Shown here in pieces: positions 1 to 8,139 of a stretch of DNA of 64,000 nt. Source of the stretch: Paraburkholderia tropica (lineage in GTDB: Bacteria; Pseudomonadota; Gammaproteobacteria; Burkholderiales; Burkholderiaceae). Within the stretch, counting starts at the first letter, position 1; the number at the start of each line of letters is the position of its first letter. The position numbers and the translations under genes were made by a program. The notes beneath the pieces are model-generated. The model saw only the letters and a program-made list of their open reading frames with translations. It searched no databases and was not told where the DNA came from. The stretch covers positions 1-64,000 of the forward strand of contig NZ_FNZM01000006.1 of the NCBI RefSeq assembly GCF_900109265.1, written 5' to 3'.

Positions 1-395
1 TTGCCGTTAATCATGCCGCCGAGTTGCGACTGCACCATCGTCGGCGAGTTGTTCAGGATCGCGCCGCGCTGCTGTACGTCGAACCGGTTGTAGGTGTTGA
101 CCGAGACGCCAGCGCCGGACGGACGGTTGATGTTGACCTGTTCAATACCGTTCGGCGTCTGGATGACGTTGGGTGCGTGTGCGCCGCCGCCCGCAATCTG
201 TGCGCTGGACAGTGCCGGCATGGCCAGCGCGAGCGCCGCGAACGCAAGCTGCCTTAGCGTGAAAAGCACGCGAGACGAAGCGCTATGCGCGCGCGTCTGT
301 CCACTTTTCTTGCCCGCCCCCGTGGCAGTTTCCTCGACGGCAACGAGCATCCCCCGCGTCCGGTTGAATACGAGTCGATAGCGTGTCTTGTTCAC
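1..395 (-). CDS. Filamentous haemagglutinin / CdiA-like exoprotein, N-terminal fragment (partial)
   Basis: Left-edge fragment of a large exoprotein whose remainder lies outside the window. A GTG (complement of 393-395) opens a frame with no stop down to position 1. The product begins MNKTRYRLVFN and runs to LVAVEE at residues 17-22, the extended signal-peptide region of two-partner-secretion exoproteins and large autotransporters. A hydrophobic export segment follows (residues 48-62, then SSAQIA), then the start of a haemagglutination-activity (TPS) domain with NVIQTPNG, INRPSG, TYNRFDV and GGMING blocks. By family it would be secreted through a TpsB outer-membrane pore. Only about 131 residues are visible, so adhesin, haemolysin and contact-dependent inhibition toxin cannot be told apart. 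No strong Shine-Dalgarno precedes the GTG. Confidence 0.82.
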   Translation of the reverse strand, partial: MNKTRYRLVFNRTRGMLVAVEETATGAGKKSGQTRAHSASSRVLFTLRQLAFAALALAMPALSSAQIAGGGAHAPNVIQTPNGIEQVNINRPSGAGVSVNTYNRFDVQQRGAILNNSPTMVQSQLGGMING

Positions 396-653
396 TTTTA
401 GTTATTCGCCCAGCTAATTTGTGCGATCCGTAAATTAGCTGCGCACTCGCGCCGGTCGATGTCGCATCGCGCGAGAAACAACGGTTTTCGGCAAATCGAA
501 CTTTTCTGATTGCCCACCGTTTTGAGATCGGCTTAGCTCTCAGTCAGCGTCATTACGCGTCGCCGGATTGATGTCGCGAGCAGGCAAAAGACTGCGCGCG
601 GCCTCCTCTCATCGAATCCCATCCGATTCCCCCGCATCACCCCATCCAACAAA

Positions 654-701
654 GTAACCGCCTAAAAATAATTTGACAGGTTACACATCCTCGCCCACAA
701 T
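654..701 (+). promoter_or_regulatory. Promoter and GTAACC/GGTTAC dyad upstream of the hydrolase gene
   Basis: TTGACA at 673-678 and CACAAT at 696-701 are 17 bp apart, a good sigma-70 pair. GTAACC (654-659) and GGTTAC (679-684) form an inverted repeat flanking the -35 box. An ATAATTT...GGTTACA arrangement recurs in front of the CGNR regulator gene downstream. The rest of 396-760 has no gene that I can see. Confidence 0.5.
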
Positions 702-760
702 GAAACCGCCAATTCGACGTTTTACCGGTTTCACAACCTGACACCCACCGGAGCCCCGAC

Positions 761-1663
761 ATGTCCGCCACTGCATCGACCGCCGCATTGCCCACATATC
801 CCGCCGTCGCACTGAAAACCGTCGAAGCCGACGGCGTACAGGTTTTCTATCGCGAAGCCGGTCCTGCCGAGGCGCCCGTGATCGTGCTGCTGCACGGCTA
901 TCCGTCGTCGTCGCATATGTTCCGGCACCTGATCCCGCGCCTCGCCGCGCGCTATCGCGTGATCGCGCCCGACCTGCCGGGTTTCGGCTTCACGCAGGTG
1001 CCAGAGGCCCGCGACTATCGCTATTCGTTCGACGCGCTCGCGGCCACCACGGCGGCTTTCGTCGATACGCTCGGCCTCGAACGCTACGCGCTCTACGTGT
1101 TCGATTACGGCGCGCCGGTCGGCCTGCGCCTTGCGCTGAAATATCCGGAGCGCGTGAGTGCGCTGGTTTCGCAAAACGGCAACGCCTACGAGGAAGGTCT
1201 CGGGGACGCCTGGGATCCGATCCGCCGCTACTGGGCCGATCCGAGCGCCGCGAACCGCCAGGTCGTCGCCGACGCCGTGCTGAATCTCGAAGGCACGCGC
1301 TGGCAATACGTGCACGGCGTGGCCGATCCGTCGACCGTCGAGCCGGAGGCGTATTACCTCGACGCCCTGCTGCTGGAGCGTCCGGGCAACAAGGTCATCC
1401 AGCTCGATCTGCTCCTCGATTACGCGTCGAACCTGAAGCTTTATCCGCGCTTTCAGGCGTTTTTCCGCGAATACACGCCGCCCACGCTCGCGATCTGGGG
1501 CAAGCACGATCCGTTCTTCATTCCGCCGGGCGCGCAGGCGTATCGCCGCGATAATCCGAACGCGGTCGTGACGATGCTCGACACCGGCCACTTCGCGCTC
1601 GAAACCCATGTGGACGAAATCGCGGCGGGCATCGGCGAGTTGATGGAGCGGGCGCGGGTGTAA
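761..1663 (+). CDS. Alpha/beta hydrolase with Asp nucleophile (haloalkane dehalogenase / epoxide hydrolase-like)
   Basis: A 300-residue cytoplasmic alpha/beta hydrolase. The oxyanion-side motif HGYP is at residues 45-48. The nucleophile elbow reads FDYGAPVG, placing Asp115 where esterases have Ser; this is the pattern of haloalkane/haloacetate dehalogenases and epoxide hydrolases, which form an aspartyl-ester intermediate. The acid/base pair is probably Asp250 (GKHDPFF) and His277 (DTGHFALE). A CGGAG ribosome site at 749-753 supports the ATG at 761. Its stop is 61 bp before the CGNR regulator gene and both upstream regions share a GGTTAC element, so co-regulation is likely. The substrate cannot be read from sequence. 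Confidence 0.88.
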   Translation: MSATASTAALPTYPAVALKTVEADGVQVFYREAGPAEAPVIVLLHGYPSSSHMFRHLIPRLAARYRVIAPDLPGFGFTQVPEARDYRYSFDALAATTAAFVDTLGLERYALYVFDYGAPVGLRLALKYPERVSALVSQNGNAYEEGLGDAWDPIRRYWADPSAANRQVVADAVLNLEGTRWQYVHGVADPSTVEPEAYYLDALLLERPGNKVIQLDLLLDYASNLKLYPRFQAFFREYTPPTLAIWGKHDPFFIPPGAQAYRRDNPNAVVTMLDTGHFALETHVDEIAAGIGELMERARV

Positions 1664-1668
1664 CCCGA

Positions 1669-1693
1669 TAATTTAACTAAAAACGGTTACAAT
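1669..1693 (+). promoter_or_regulatory. GGTTAC element and -10-like box before the CGNR regulator
   Basis: ATAATTTAAC at 1669-1678 and GGTTACA at 1685-1691 repeat the elements found at 668-685 before the hydrolase. TACAAT (1688-1693) could be a -10 box and overlaps GGTTAC, as expected for an autorepressed promoter. A strong ribosome site, AGGAGG, follows at 1711-1716. Confidence 0.4.
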
Positions 1694-1724
1694 CCACACG
1701 AAGCGCACGAAGGAGGAAGCGGAT

Positions 1725-2324
1725 ATGGACGCAGCATCAGCGCACGGCAGCGACGCGCACGACCACGGCGAAGTCGATTTTCTCGGCGGCCATCCGGCGC
1801 TCGACGCGCTCAATACGGTGCAGCTCGTCGACGGCGAGTTGATCGACAACTGGCAAAGCGACGCCGACGTGGCCGCCTGGCTCGCGCGCCACGATCTCGC
1901 CGCCGCCGCGAAAAAACCGCGTCTCAAGGCGCATGCGCTGCTCGAAGCGGCGCGCGATCTGCGCGAAACGGCGCGCGCGCTGATCGACGCGCGGCGCGCG
2001 GGCGAGCCGCTCGATCCGCGCGCGCTCAACCGTTTCCTGGCGCACGCGCCGCGCACGCTGGAGCTGGTCGTCGACGAAAGCGGCGAACCGCGCCTTGTCG
2101 AGCGCCATGCGCACGGCACGCCCGAGCAGGTGCTCGCGCCTCTGAGCGCGGCGGTGGCGCAACTCGTCTGCGAGGCCGATTTCGCGCTCGTGAAGCAGTG
2201 CGAGAACCCCGAATGCGTGCTGCACTTTCTCGATCGCACGAAATCGCACCGGCGGCGCTGGTGCAGCATGGCGATGTGCGGCAACCGCGCGAAGGTTGCC
2301 GCGTTCCGCCGCCGCCAGCAATAA
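1725..2324 (+). CDS. ABATE-domain / CGNR zinc-finger transcriptional regulator
   Basis: 199 residues. The N-terminal half matches the ABATE (stress-induced regulator) domain in style, starting near FLGGHPALDALNTV. The C-terminus carries the CGNR zinc finger: Cys159 and Cys164 in CENPEC, then Cys180 and Cys185, ending in CGNR, with a basic RRRQQ tail. By family it is a DNA-binding regulator whose finger contacts DNA. AGGAGG at 1711-1716 fixes the start. It lies just downstream of the Asp-nucleophile hydrolase in the same direction and probably controls that gene and itself through the GGTTAC elements (inference). Confidence 0.87.
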   Translation: MDAASAHGSDAHDHGEVDFLGGHPALDALNTVQLVDGELIDNWQSDADVAAWLARHDLAAAAKKPRLKAHALLEAARDLRETARALIDARRAGEPLDPRALNRFLAHAPRTLELVVDESGEPRLVERHAHGTPEQVLAPLSAAVAQLVCEADFALVKQCENPECVLHFLDRTKSHRRRWCSMAMCGNRAKVAAFRRRQQ

Positions 2325-2486
2325 CGCGGGCAGCGAGGCCGATCCGGCGCAAACGCGAATCGGCCGCGCCCAGCAGAGATCGACGTTTCGGGCTAACCTT
2401 GCGCCATTGCCGCGGCGTCGAGCCATCGTCTCATGCGCACGCCGCAGGCTGCCACTCGTTCATCTCGTCCATTTCCCGGAATCGCC

Positions 2487-3140
2487 ATGACACAAGCGCT
2501 TCAAATCGACTTCATTTCCGACATCGCCTGCCCGTGGTGCGCGATCGGCCTCAGCTCGCTGCAACGCGCGCTCGCCAATCTCGGCGATTCCGTCGAGGCC
2601 CGCATGACCGTCCATCCGTTCGAACTGAACCCCGACATGGGGCCGGACGGCGAATCCATCGTCGAGTATCTCGGCAAGAAGTACGGCCGCACGCCCGAGC
2701 AGATCGCCGAGACTCAGGAAGCGATCCGCGAGCGCGGCGAGAGCGTCGGTTTCACGTTCGGTCCGCGCACGCGCATCTACAACACCTTCGACGCGCATCG
2801 CCTGCTCTACTGGGCGCGTCTGGAAGGCCGGCAGGTGTCGCTCAAGATGGCGCTGCTGCGCGCCTATCACGGCGAAGGCCAGGACATGAGCGATCACGCG
2901 GTGCTGGTGGCCGTCGCGCAATCGGTCGGGCTCGACGCCGGAAAGGCGCGCGAGGTGCTCGAAACCGGCGCGTATGCCGACGAAGTGCGCGGCGAGGAAC
3001 AGCAGGTGCAGGCGATGGGCATCCAGTCGGTGCCGGCCATCGTGTTCAACGAGCAGTATCTGATCAGCGGCGGTCAGCCGGTGGAAACCTTCGAAAACGC
3101 GATCCGGCAGATCCTCGCCGAAGCGGCGAAAGAGGCTTGA
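2487..3140 (+). CDS. DsbA-family (FrnE-like) thiol oxidoreductase, cytoplasmic
   Basis: 217 residues from ATG 2487, preceded by CCGGA; an earlier in-frame ATG at 2433 lacks a ribosome site and would add an uncharacteristic tail. The thioredoxin-fold active site CPWC is at residues 15-18, directly after the first beta strand (LQIDFISDIA), and a cis-proline motif SVPAIVF sits near the C-terminus. There is no signal peptide, so this is the cytoplasmic FrnE/2-hydroxychromene isomerase-like branch, not periplasmic DsbA. Likely role: thiol-disulfide or glutathione-linked chemistry on an unknown partner. A hairpin terminator follows at 3184-3226. Confidence 0.88.
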   Translation: MTQALQIDFISDIACPWCAIGLSSLQRALANLGDSVEARMTVHPFELNPDMGPDGESIVEYLGKKYGRTPEQIAETQEAIRERGESVGFTFGPRTRIYNTFDAHRLLYWARLEGRQVSLKMALLRAYHGEGQDMSDHAVLVAVAQSVGLDAGKAREVLETGAYADEVRGEEQQVQAMGIQSVPAIVFNEQYLISGGQPVETFENAIRQILAEAAKEA

Positions 3141-3183
3141 GCCATCTGTCGATGCCCGTCTGATGGCCGCCTGAACCCGCTCC

Positions 3184-3226
3184 AGGCCCGGCGCCGCGAG
3201 ATCCGCGCGCCGGGCCTGCGTCTTTT
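3184..3226 (+). terminator. Rho-independent terminator after the DsbA-family gene
   Basis: A perfect 11-bp stem, AGGCCCGGCGC (3184-3194) with its complement at 3207-3217, 12-nt loop, followed by a short TCTTTT run. Confidence 0.7.
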
Positions 3227-3429
3227 CCCGTCCCCGCCCGGTCCGGCGCGATCGCGGACCATTCCAGCCAATGCCAGCCGATTCCGCCCGTTTCAGCACG
3301 CCGGAACCGTCCACCCGCGCGCATCCGGTAAAATTGCGCGACGCGCGACTTTCCGTCGCCGCCTGATCCATCCTGCAGCGCGCCCGCCCGCGCCGCGCGC
3401 TGCCCACGCCTTAGGGCGCGAGACCCCGT

Positions 3430-4827
3430 ATGACGAAATCACCCACCGCCACGCCCTTCAGCGAGCTTGCGCTCGCGCCCGCCACGCTCGAGAACCTCGC
3501 GCGCCTCGGCTACGTCGAGATGACGCCGATCCAGGCCGCCAGCCTGCCGCTCGCGCTCGCCGGCCACGACCTGATCGCCCAGGCGAAAACGGGCAGCGGC
3601 AAGACCGCCGCGTTCGCGCTCGCGCTGCTCGCCCGTCTCGACGTGCGCCGCCTCGACGTGCAAACCGCCGTGCTCTGCCCGACGCGCGAACTCGCCGACC
3701 AGGTGACGCAGGAAATCCGCCGCCTCGCGCGCGCGGAAGAAAACGTCAAGGTGCTCACGCTGTGCGGCGGCACGCCCATGCGTCCGCAAACCGCGAGCCT
3801 CGAACACGGCGCGCACATCGTCGTCGGCACGCCGGGCCGCATCATGGATCACCTCGAACGCGGCAGCCTCGACCTGAGCGCGCTCAACACGCTCGTGCTC
3901 GACGAAGCGGACCGCATGCTCGACATGGGTTTCTTCGACGACATCGCCAAGGTCGCGCGTCAGTGCCCGAAGGAGCGCCAGACGCTGCTGTTTTCGGCCA
4001 CCTATCCGGAAGGCATCGCGAAGCTGAGCCAACAGTTCCTTCGTAATCCGAAGGAAGTCAAGCTCGAAGAACATCACGACGACAGCAAGATCCGCCAGCG
4101 CTTCTACGAAGTGACCGAAGACGAGCGTCTGCATGCCGTCGGGATGCTGCTCAACCACTTCCGCCCGGTCAGCACCATCGCGTTCTGCAACACCAAACAG
4201 CAATGCCGCGACCTGCTCGACGTGCTGCGCGCGCAGGGCTTTCACGCGCTCGCGCTGCATGGCGAACTCGACCAGCGCGATCGCGATCAGGTGCTGATCC
4301 AGTTCGCGAACCGTAGCTGCTCCGTGCTCGTGGCGACCGACGTGGCCGCGCGCGGTCTCGACATTGCCCAGCTCGAAGCGGTCATCAACGTCGACGTGAC
4401 GCCCGATCCCGAGGTCTACGTGCACCGTATCGGCCGCACGGGCCGCGCCGATCAGGACGGCTGGGCGCTGAGCCTGTCGAGCATGAACGAAATGGGTCGC
4501 GTGGGCGGCATCGAGCAGGCGCTCAAGCGCGAAGTCGAATGGCATCCGCTCGCCGAACTCAAGCCCGCCAGCGACGCGCCGCTGCTGCCGCCGATGGAAA
4601 CCGTGCAGATTCTGGGCGGCCGCAAGGAAAAGATCCGCCCCGGCGACGTGCTGGGCGCACTCACCGGCGAAGCGGGCTTCACGGGCGCGCAGATCGGCAA
4701 GATCAACGTGACCGATTTTTCGACCTATGTAGCCGTGGAGCGCAGCGTCGCGCGCGACGCCGTGCGCAAGCTCAACGCCGGCAAGGTGAAGGGCAAGAAG
4801 GTCCGCGCGCGTCTGATGGACGAGTGA
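3430..4827 (+). CDS. dbpA: ATP-dependent RNA helicase DbpA
   Basis: 465 residues, a complete DEAD-box helicase. Visible motifs: Q-motif region TPIQ, Walker A AKTGSGKT (52-59), PTRELAD, GTPGR, DEAD (158-161), SAT, and HRIGRTGR. After the two RecA domains comes a DbpA-type RNA-binding domain (from about residue 390: VQILGGRKEKIRPGDVLGAL, then AQIGKI and YVAV), which in E. coli DbpA binds hairpin 92 of 23S rRNA. Role by family: late assembly of the large ribosomal subunit in the cytoplasm. It is monocistronic, with a terminator upstream and a LysR gene starting about 100 bp downstream. Confidence 0.95.
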   Translation: MTKSPTATPFSELALAPATLENLARLGYVEMTPIQAASLPLALAGHDLIAQAKTGSGKTAAFALALLARLDVRRLDVQTAVLCPTRELADQVTQEIRRLARAEENVKVLTLCGGTPMRPQTASLEHGAHIVVGTPGRIMDHLERGSLDLSALNTLVLDEADRMLDMGFFDDIAKVARQCPKERQTLLFSATYPEGIAKLSQQFLRNPKEVKLEEHHDDSKIRQRFYEVTEDERLHAVGMLLNHFRPVSTIAFCNTKQQCRDLLDVLRAQGFHALALHGELDQRDRDQVLIQFANRSCSVLVATDVAARGLDIAQLEAVINVDVTPDPEVYVHRIGRTGRADQDGWALSLSSMNEMGRVGGIEQALKREVEWHPLAELKPASDAPLLPPMETVQILGGRKEKIRPGDVLGALTGEAGFTGAQIGKINVTDFSTYVAVERSVARDAVRKLNAGKVKGKKVRARLMDE

Positions 4828-4929
4828 CGTAACAGCCCTGGCGGCGGCCCGCGTGCAACGCGCGGCGCCCCGCCTCGCGCGATCGCCGATGGTACGATGC
4901 GCAGCACTGTCTGCGAATCCGGAACTCAC

Positions 4930-5823
4930 ATGGCGCGCGAAAATTTCAGCGATCTCCTGGCCTTTCTCGCCGTTGCGCGCGAACGCAGTTTCACGCGTGC
5001 GGCCGCGCAACTGGGTGTGTCGCAATCGGCGCTGAGCCACACGATCCGCGCGCTCGAAACGCGGCTCGGCCTGCGCCTGCTCACGCGCACGACGCGCAGC
5101 GTCTCCACCACCGAAGCGGGCGAACGCCTGTTTCAATCGCTCTCGCCGCGCTTCGAACAGATCGACGCCGAACTCGCCGCGCTCGCCGACCTGCGCGACA
5201 AACCGGCCGGCACGATCCGCCTTACCGCGACCGATCATTGCGTCGATACGGTGATCTGGCCGAAGCTCAAGCAATTCCTGCCGCAGTATCCCGACATCAA
5301 ACTCGAAATCAACGTGGATTACGGTCTGCGCGATATCGTGGCCGAACGCTACGACATCGGCGTGCGTGGCGGCGACCAGGTCGCGAAGGACATGATCGCC
5401 GTGCGTATCGCGCCCGATCTGAAGATGGCGATCGTCGGCTCGCCCGACTACCTCGCGAAACGCAAGGCGCCGAAGTCGCCGCAGGATCTGCTCAAACACG
5501 ACTGCATCACGCTGCGCCTCACGAGCGCGGGCGGTCTCTATGCGTGGGAACTGGGCCGTGACGGCGAGGCGCTTTCCGTGCGTGTGGACGGCCAGCTCAC
5601 CTTCAACACCGTGCCGCAGATGCTCAACGCGGCGCTCGCGGGCCTCGGCCTCGCGTTCATTCCGCAAGACGTGACGCTGCCGTACGTGCGCGCGGGCGCG
5701 CTCAAAAGCGTCCTCAAAGACTGGTGCCCGGAATTTCCGGGCTACCACGCGTTCTATCCGAGCCGCCGCCAGTCGTCGCGCGCGCTCGGTCTCGTGATCG
5801 ATGCGCTGCGTTATCGCTGCTAA
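4930..5823 (+). CDS. LysR-family transcriptional regulator
   Basis: 297 residues from ATG 4930 (CCGGAA ribosome site at 4919-4924). The N-terminal winged helix-turn-helix has the usual ERSFTRAAAQLGVSQSALS signature; the rest is the LysR substrate-binding domain. It lies tail-to-tail with the aldo/keto reductase gene on the opposite strand. Two LysR-type boxes in the aldo/keto reductase-CMD intergenic region (6981-7062) make that divergent pair its probable target (inference). The subgroup matches regulators of small oxidoreductase genes, but the effector is unknown. Confidence 0.92.
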   Translation: MARENFSDLLAFLAVARERSFTRAAAQLGVSQSALSHTIRALETRLGLRLLTRTTRSVSTTEAGERLFQSLSPRFEQIDAELAALADLRDKPAGTIRLTATDHCVDTVIWPKLKQFLPQYPDIKLEINVDYGLRDIVAERYDIGVRGGDQVAKDMIAVRIAPDLKMAIVGSPDYLAKRKAPKSPQDLLKHDCITLRLTSAGGLYAWELGRDGEALSVRVDGQLTFNTVPQMLNAALAGLGLAFIPQDVTLPYVRAGALKSVLKDWCPEFPGYHAFYPSRRQSSRALGLVIDALRYRC

Positions 5824-5868
5824 GCGGCGGGCACGGATGCGCATTCAGACGCGCATTCCGCAACGTAT

Positions 5869-6879
5869 TCAGACGAGCTTGCGGCCTTCGACTGGATAAC
5901 CCGGATCGGTATAACCCGGCGTCGAGGCGTGACCCGGCGGCACCAGGCTGTCGATGAAGCGTTCGTCGTCGGCGTCCAGTTTGAAATCGAGCGCCGCCCG
6001 ATAGCTGTCCCAGTGCGCCTCCGTGCGCGGCCCCGCAATCGCCGAACTCACGCAGCGGTTGTTGAGCACCCACGCGAGCGCGAACGCGATGCTGTTCGTG
6101 CCGCGCTCGGCCGCATGCTTCGCGATCTGCTGCGCGATATGCAGCGACTCCGGCCGCCACTCGGTCTGCTGGATACGGCGATCGCCCCGGCCCACGCGGC
6201 TGTCGGCGGGCGGCGGCGTATCGACGGCATATTTGGCCGTCAGCACGCCGCGCGCGAGCGGGCTGTATGGCACCACGCCCAGGCCGTAATGCGCGGCGGC
6301 GGGCAACTGCTCGACCTCGGCCGCGCGATCGACGATGTTGTAAAGCGGCTCGCTCGCCACCGGACGATCGATACCGAGTTGATCGGCGAGACGCACGACT
6401 TCGGCAATGCGCCAGCCGCGGAAATTCGACAGCCCGAAATAGCGCACCTTGCCCTGGCGGATCAGATCGGCCACGGCGCGCACGCCTTCTTCGAGCGGCA
6501 GATCCGGCAGCGCGCGATGGAAATACAGCACGTCGATATAGTCGGTGCCGAGGCGCTTGAGGCTCGCCTCGACCGTTTGAAAGATCCACTTGCGCGATTG
6601 TCCCTGCTGATTCGGTCCCTGTGCCGGACCCGCCGGAAAACCGAACTTGGTGGCGACGACCCAGTCGTCGCGGCGCGCGGCAATGGCGCGACCAACGATC
6701 TCTTCCGAGCGGCCCGCGTGATACACGTCCGCCGTATCGATGAAATTGATGCCCTGATCGAAGGCTTTGTCGATGATGCGCACCGACGTCGCCTCGTCGG
6801 TTTCGCCACCGAACATCATGGCGCCCAGACACAACGGCGACACCTTCAATCCACTGCGGCCCAGATTTCGATAATCCAT
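5869..6879 (-). CDS. Aldo/keto reductase
   Basis: 336 residues. I place the start at ATG 6879 because GGAG sits 8 nt upstream and the product then opens with the family-typical MDYRNLGRSGLKVSPLCLG; a TTG 15 nt earlier is less likely. The catalytic tetrad is visible: Asp and Tyr in FIDTADVYHAG, Lys in VVATKFGF, His in YFHRALPD. The NADPH site near the C-terminus reads IAGPRTEAH. It should reduce aldehydes or ketones with NADPH in the cytoplasm. It is divergent from the CMD-domain gene, with paired LysR boxes between them. Confidence 0.9.
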   Translation of the reverse strand: MDYRNLGRSGLKVSPLCLGAMMFGGETDEATSVRIIDKAFDQGINFIDTADVYHAGRSEEIVGRAIAARRDDWVVATKFGFPAGPAQGPNQQGQSRKWIFQTVEASLKRLGTDYIDVLYFHRALPDLPLEEGVRAVADLIRQGKVRYFGLSNFRGWRIAEVVRLADQLGIDRPVASEPLYNIVDRAAEVEQLPAAAHYGLGVVPYSPLARGVLTAKYAVDTPPPADSRVGRGDRRIQQTEWRPESLHIAQQIAKHAAERGTNSIAFALAWVLNNRCVSSAIAGPRTEAHWDSYRAALDFKLDADDERFIDSLVPPGHASTPGYTDPGYPVEGRKLV

Positions 6880-6980
6880 TCGCTTTTGCTCCAAGGTTGC
6901 TGCGCGTCCCGTCGACGGCGTAATCGCCTATTAGAAAGCGTGGCGGCGATGAAATAAATACCGACTCACGGCATGGCTTT

Positions 6981-7062
6981 ATGAATGCGATTCATCAATA
7001 GACTGACGCGGACTTCGCGCGCCGCGAAACCAATCCGCCCGCGATTCATGAATGGTGTTCAT
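6981..7062. promoter_or_regulatory. Paired LysR-type operators between aldo/keto reductase and CMD genes
   Basis: ATGAAT-GCG-ATTCAT (6981-6995) is a perfect T-N11-A dyad. A second copy, ATGAAT-GGT-GTTCAT, is at 7048-7062, 67 bp away centre to centre. Two same-sequence LysR boxes in a divergent intergenic region are typical of regulation by a nearby LysR protein. Confidence 0.6.
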
Positions 7063-7151
7063 AACGGCATGCGCCCGGACGGGCTCAATAAAAACGATCG
7101 GATCTGATAGAAATATCGCGTTTGCGCCCTCCCCAGCCCAGGATATCGATC

Positions 7152-7853
7152 ATGCAGAAAACGCCCTCTCTCGCCGACATGCAAGCCGTCGCGCCCGCTT
7201 TCGCGCGCTACACGTCGGAGACCGTGCTCAACGGCTTGTGGAAGCGCCCGCAACTCACACCGCGCGAACGCAGCATCGTCACCTACGCGGCGCTCGTCGC
7301 GCGCAATCAGGTGATCGAACAGCCGCGCCATTTGCGGCTCGCGCTCGATAACGGCGTGACGCCCGCCGAAATCGCGGAGATCGTCACCCATCTCGCGTTC
7401 TATGCGGGCTGGGCGAACGCGAGCGCGGCCGTGGCCGCGGCGCTGCCCGTATTCGAGGAGCGCGGGATCGGCGCCAGCCATCTCGCCGACGCCGCGCGCG
7501 AACCGTTGCCGCTCGACGAAGCCGCCGAAGCGCAACGCGCCACGCTCGTCTCGCAACTGTTCGACGACGTCGCGCCCGGCGTCGTGCAATACACCACCGA
7601 CGCGCTTTTTCGCGACCTCTGGCTGCGCCCCGGCCTCGTGCCGCGCGAGCGCAGCCTCGTCACCGTGACGGCGCTGGTGGCCAACGGTCAGGCCGCGCAG
7701 ATCACCTACCATCTGAATCGCGCGATGGACAACGGTCTCACGAAAGCGCAAGCCTCGGAAACGCTGACGCAACTCGCGTTCTATTCGGGCTGGCCGAACG
7801 TGTTCTCGGCGATGCCTGTATTCAAGGAAGTGTTCGAACGACGCGGCTTGTAA
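7152..7853 (+). CDS. Tandem carboxymuconolactone decarboxylase (CMD)-fold protein
   Basis: 233 residues from ATG 7152. It contains two CMD repeats in tandem: RERSIVTYAALVARN...HLRLALDNG near residues 40-75 and RERSLVTVTALVANG...HLNRAMDNG near 165-200, each followed by an HLAFYAGW / QLAFYSGW segment. There is no AhpD-type CxxC, so a redox role is unlikely; the gamma-CMD/lactonase branch fits better. Partner genes suggest small-molecule detoxification with the divergent aldo/keto reductase. Function beyond the fold is not established here. Confidence 0.88.
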   Translation: MQKTPSLADMQAVAPAFARYTSETVLNGLWKRPQLTPRERSIVTYAALVARNQVIEQPRHLRLALDNGVTPAEIAEIVTHLAFYAGWANASAAVAAALPVFEERGIGASHLADAAREPLPLDEAAEAQRATLVSQLFDDVAPGVVQYTTDALFRDLWLRPGLVPRERSLVTVTALVANGQAAQITYHLNRAMDNGLTKAQASETLTQLAFYSGWPNVFSAMPVFKEVFERRGL

Positions 7854-8017
7854 TTTATTCCGGCATCCTGATTAATTTTACGCAGCGAGTCATGCGTTCT
7901 GATTACGTCATGCGCGGCTCGCCATCGAAAAGCATTTTCGCTTCCTTCACAACGGACTTCCATTCCCTCTTCCCGCTGCCCGTCCAATAGCGCAGAATGG
8001 TCTGCAAACGCGTCACG

Positions 8018-8052
8018 GCGATTTCATGCCTGAAAACAAGGCATGAAATCGC
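8018..8052. repeat. Perfect 14-bp inverted repeat upstream of the MFS gene
   Basis: GCGATTTCATGCCT (8018-8031) is exactly complemented at 8039-8052 with a 7-nt loop (gaaaaca), 88 bp before the MFS start. There is no T-run after it, so an operator or a 5'-leader hairpin is more likely than a terminator. The remaining sequence from 7854 to 8139 has no gene that I can support. Confidence 0.6.
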
Positions 8053-8139
8053 GGCGCGTCCCACATTCTGGGCGAATCGCCTCCCTCGGCCCGCGCCGAA
8101 CCGCCCAGGGCTCACGCAGACCACACAGGAGGAGACACG

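Noticed and set aside
3439..5844. 801-residue antisense open frame opposite dbpA and lysR
   Set aside because: It mirrors two clearly real genes, has Arg/Glu/His-rich shadow composition, and shows no domain.
6880..6894. TTG start that extends the first aldo/keto reductase by five residues
   Set aside because: GGAG is correctly spaced for the ATG at 6879, and that start gives the usual family N-terminus.
7781..7987. 68-residue minus-strand frame after the CMD gene
   Set aside because: Overlaps the CMD 3' end, has no ribosome site and a composition unlike neighbouring genes.
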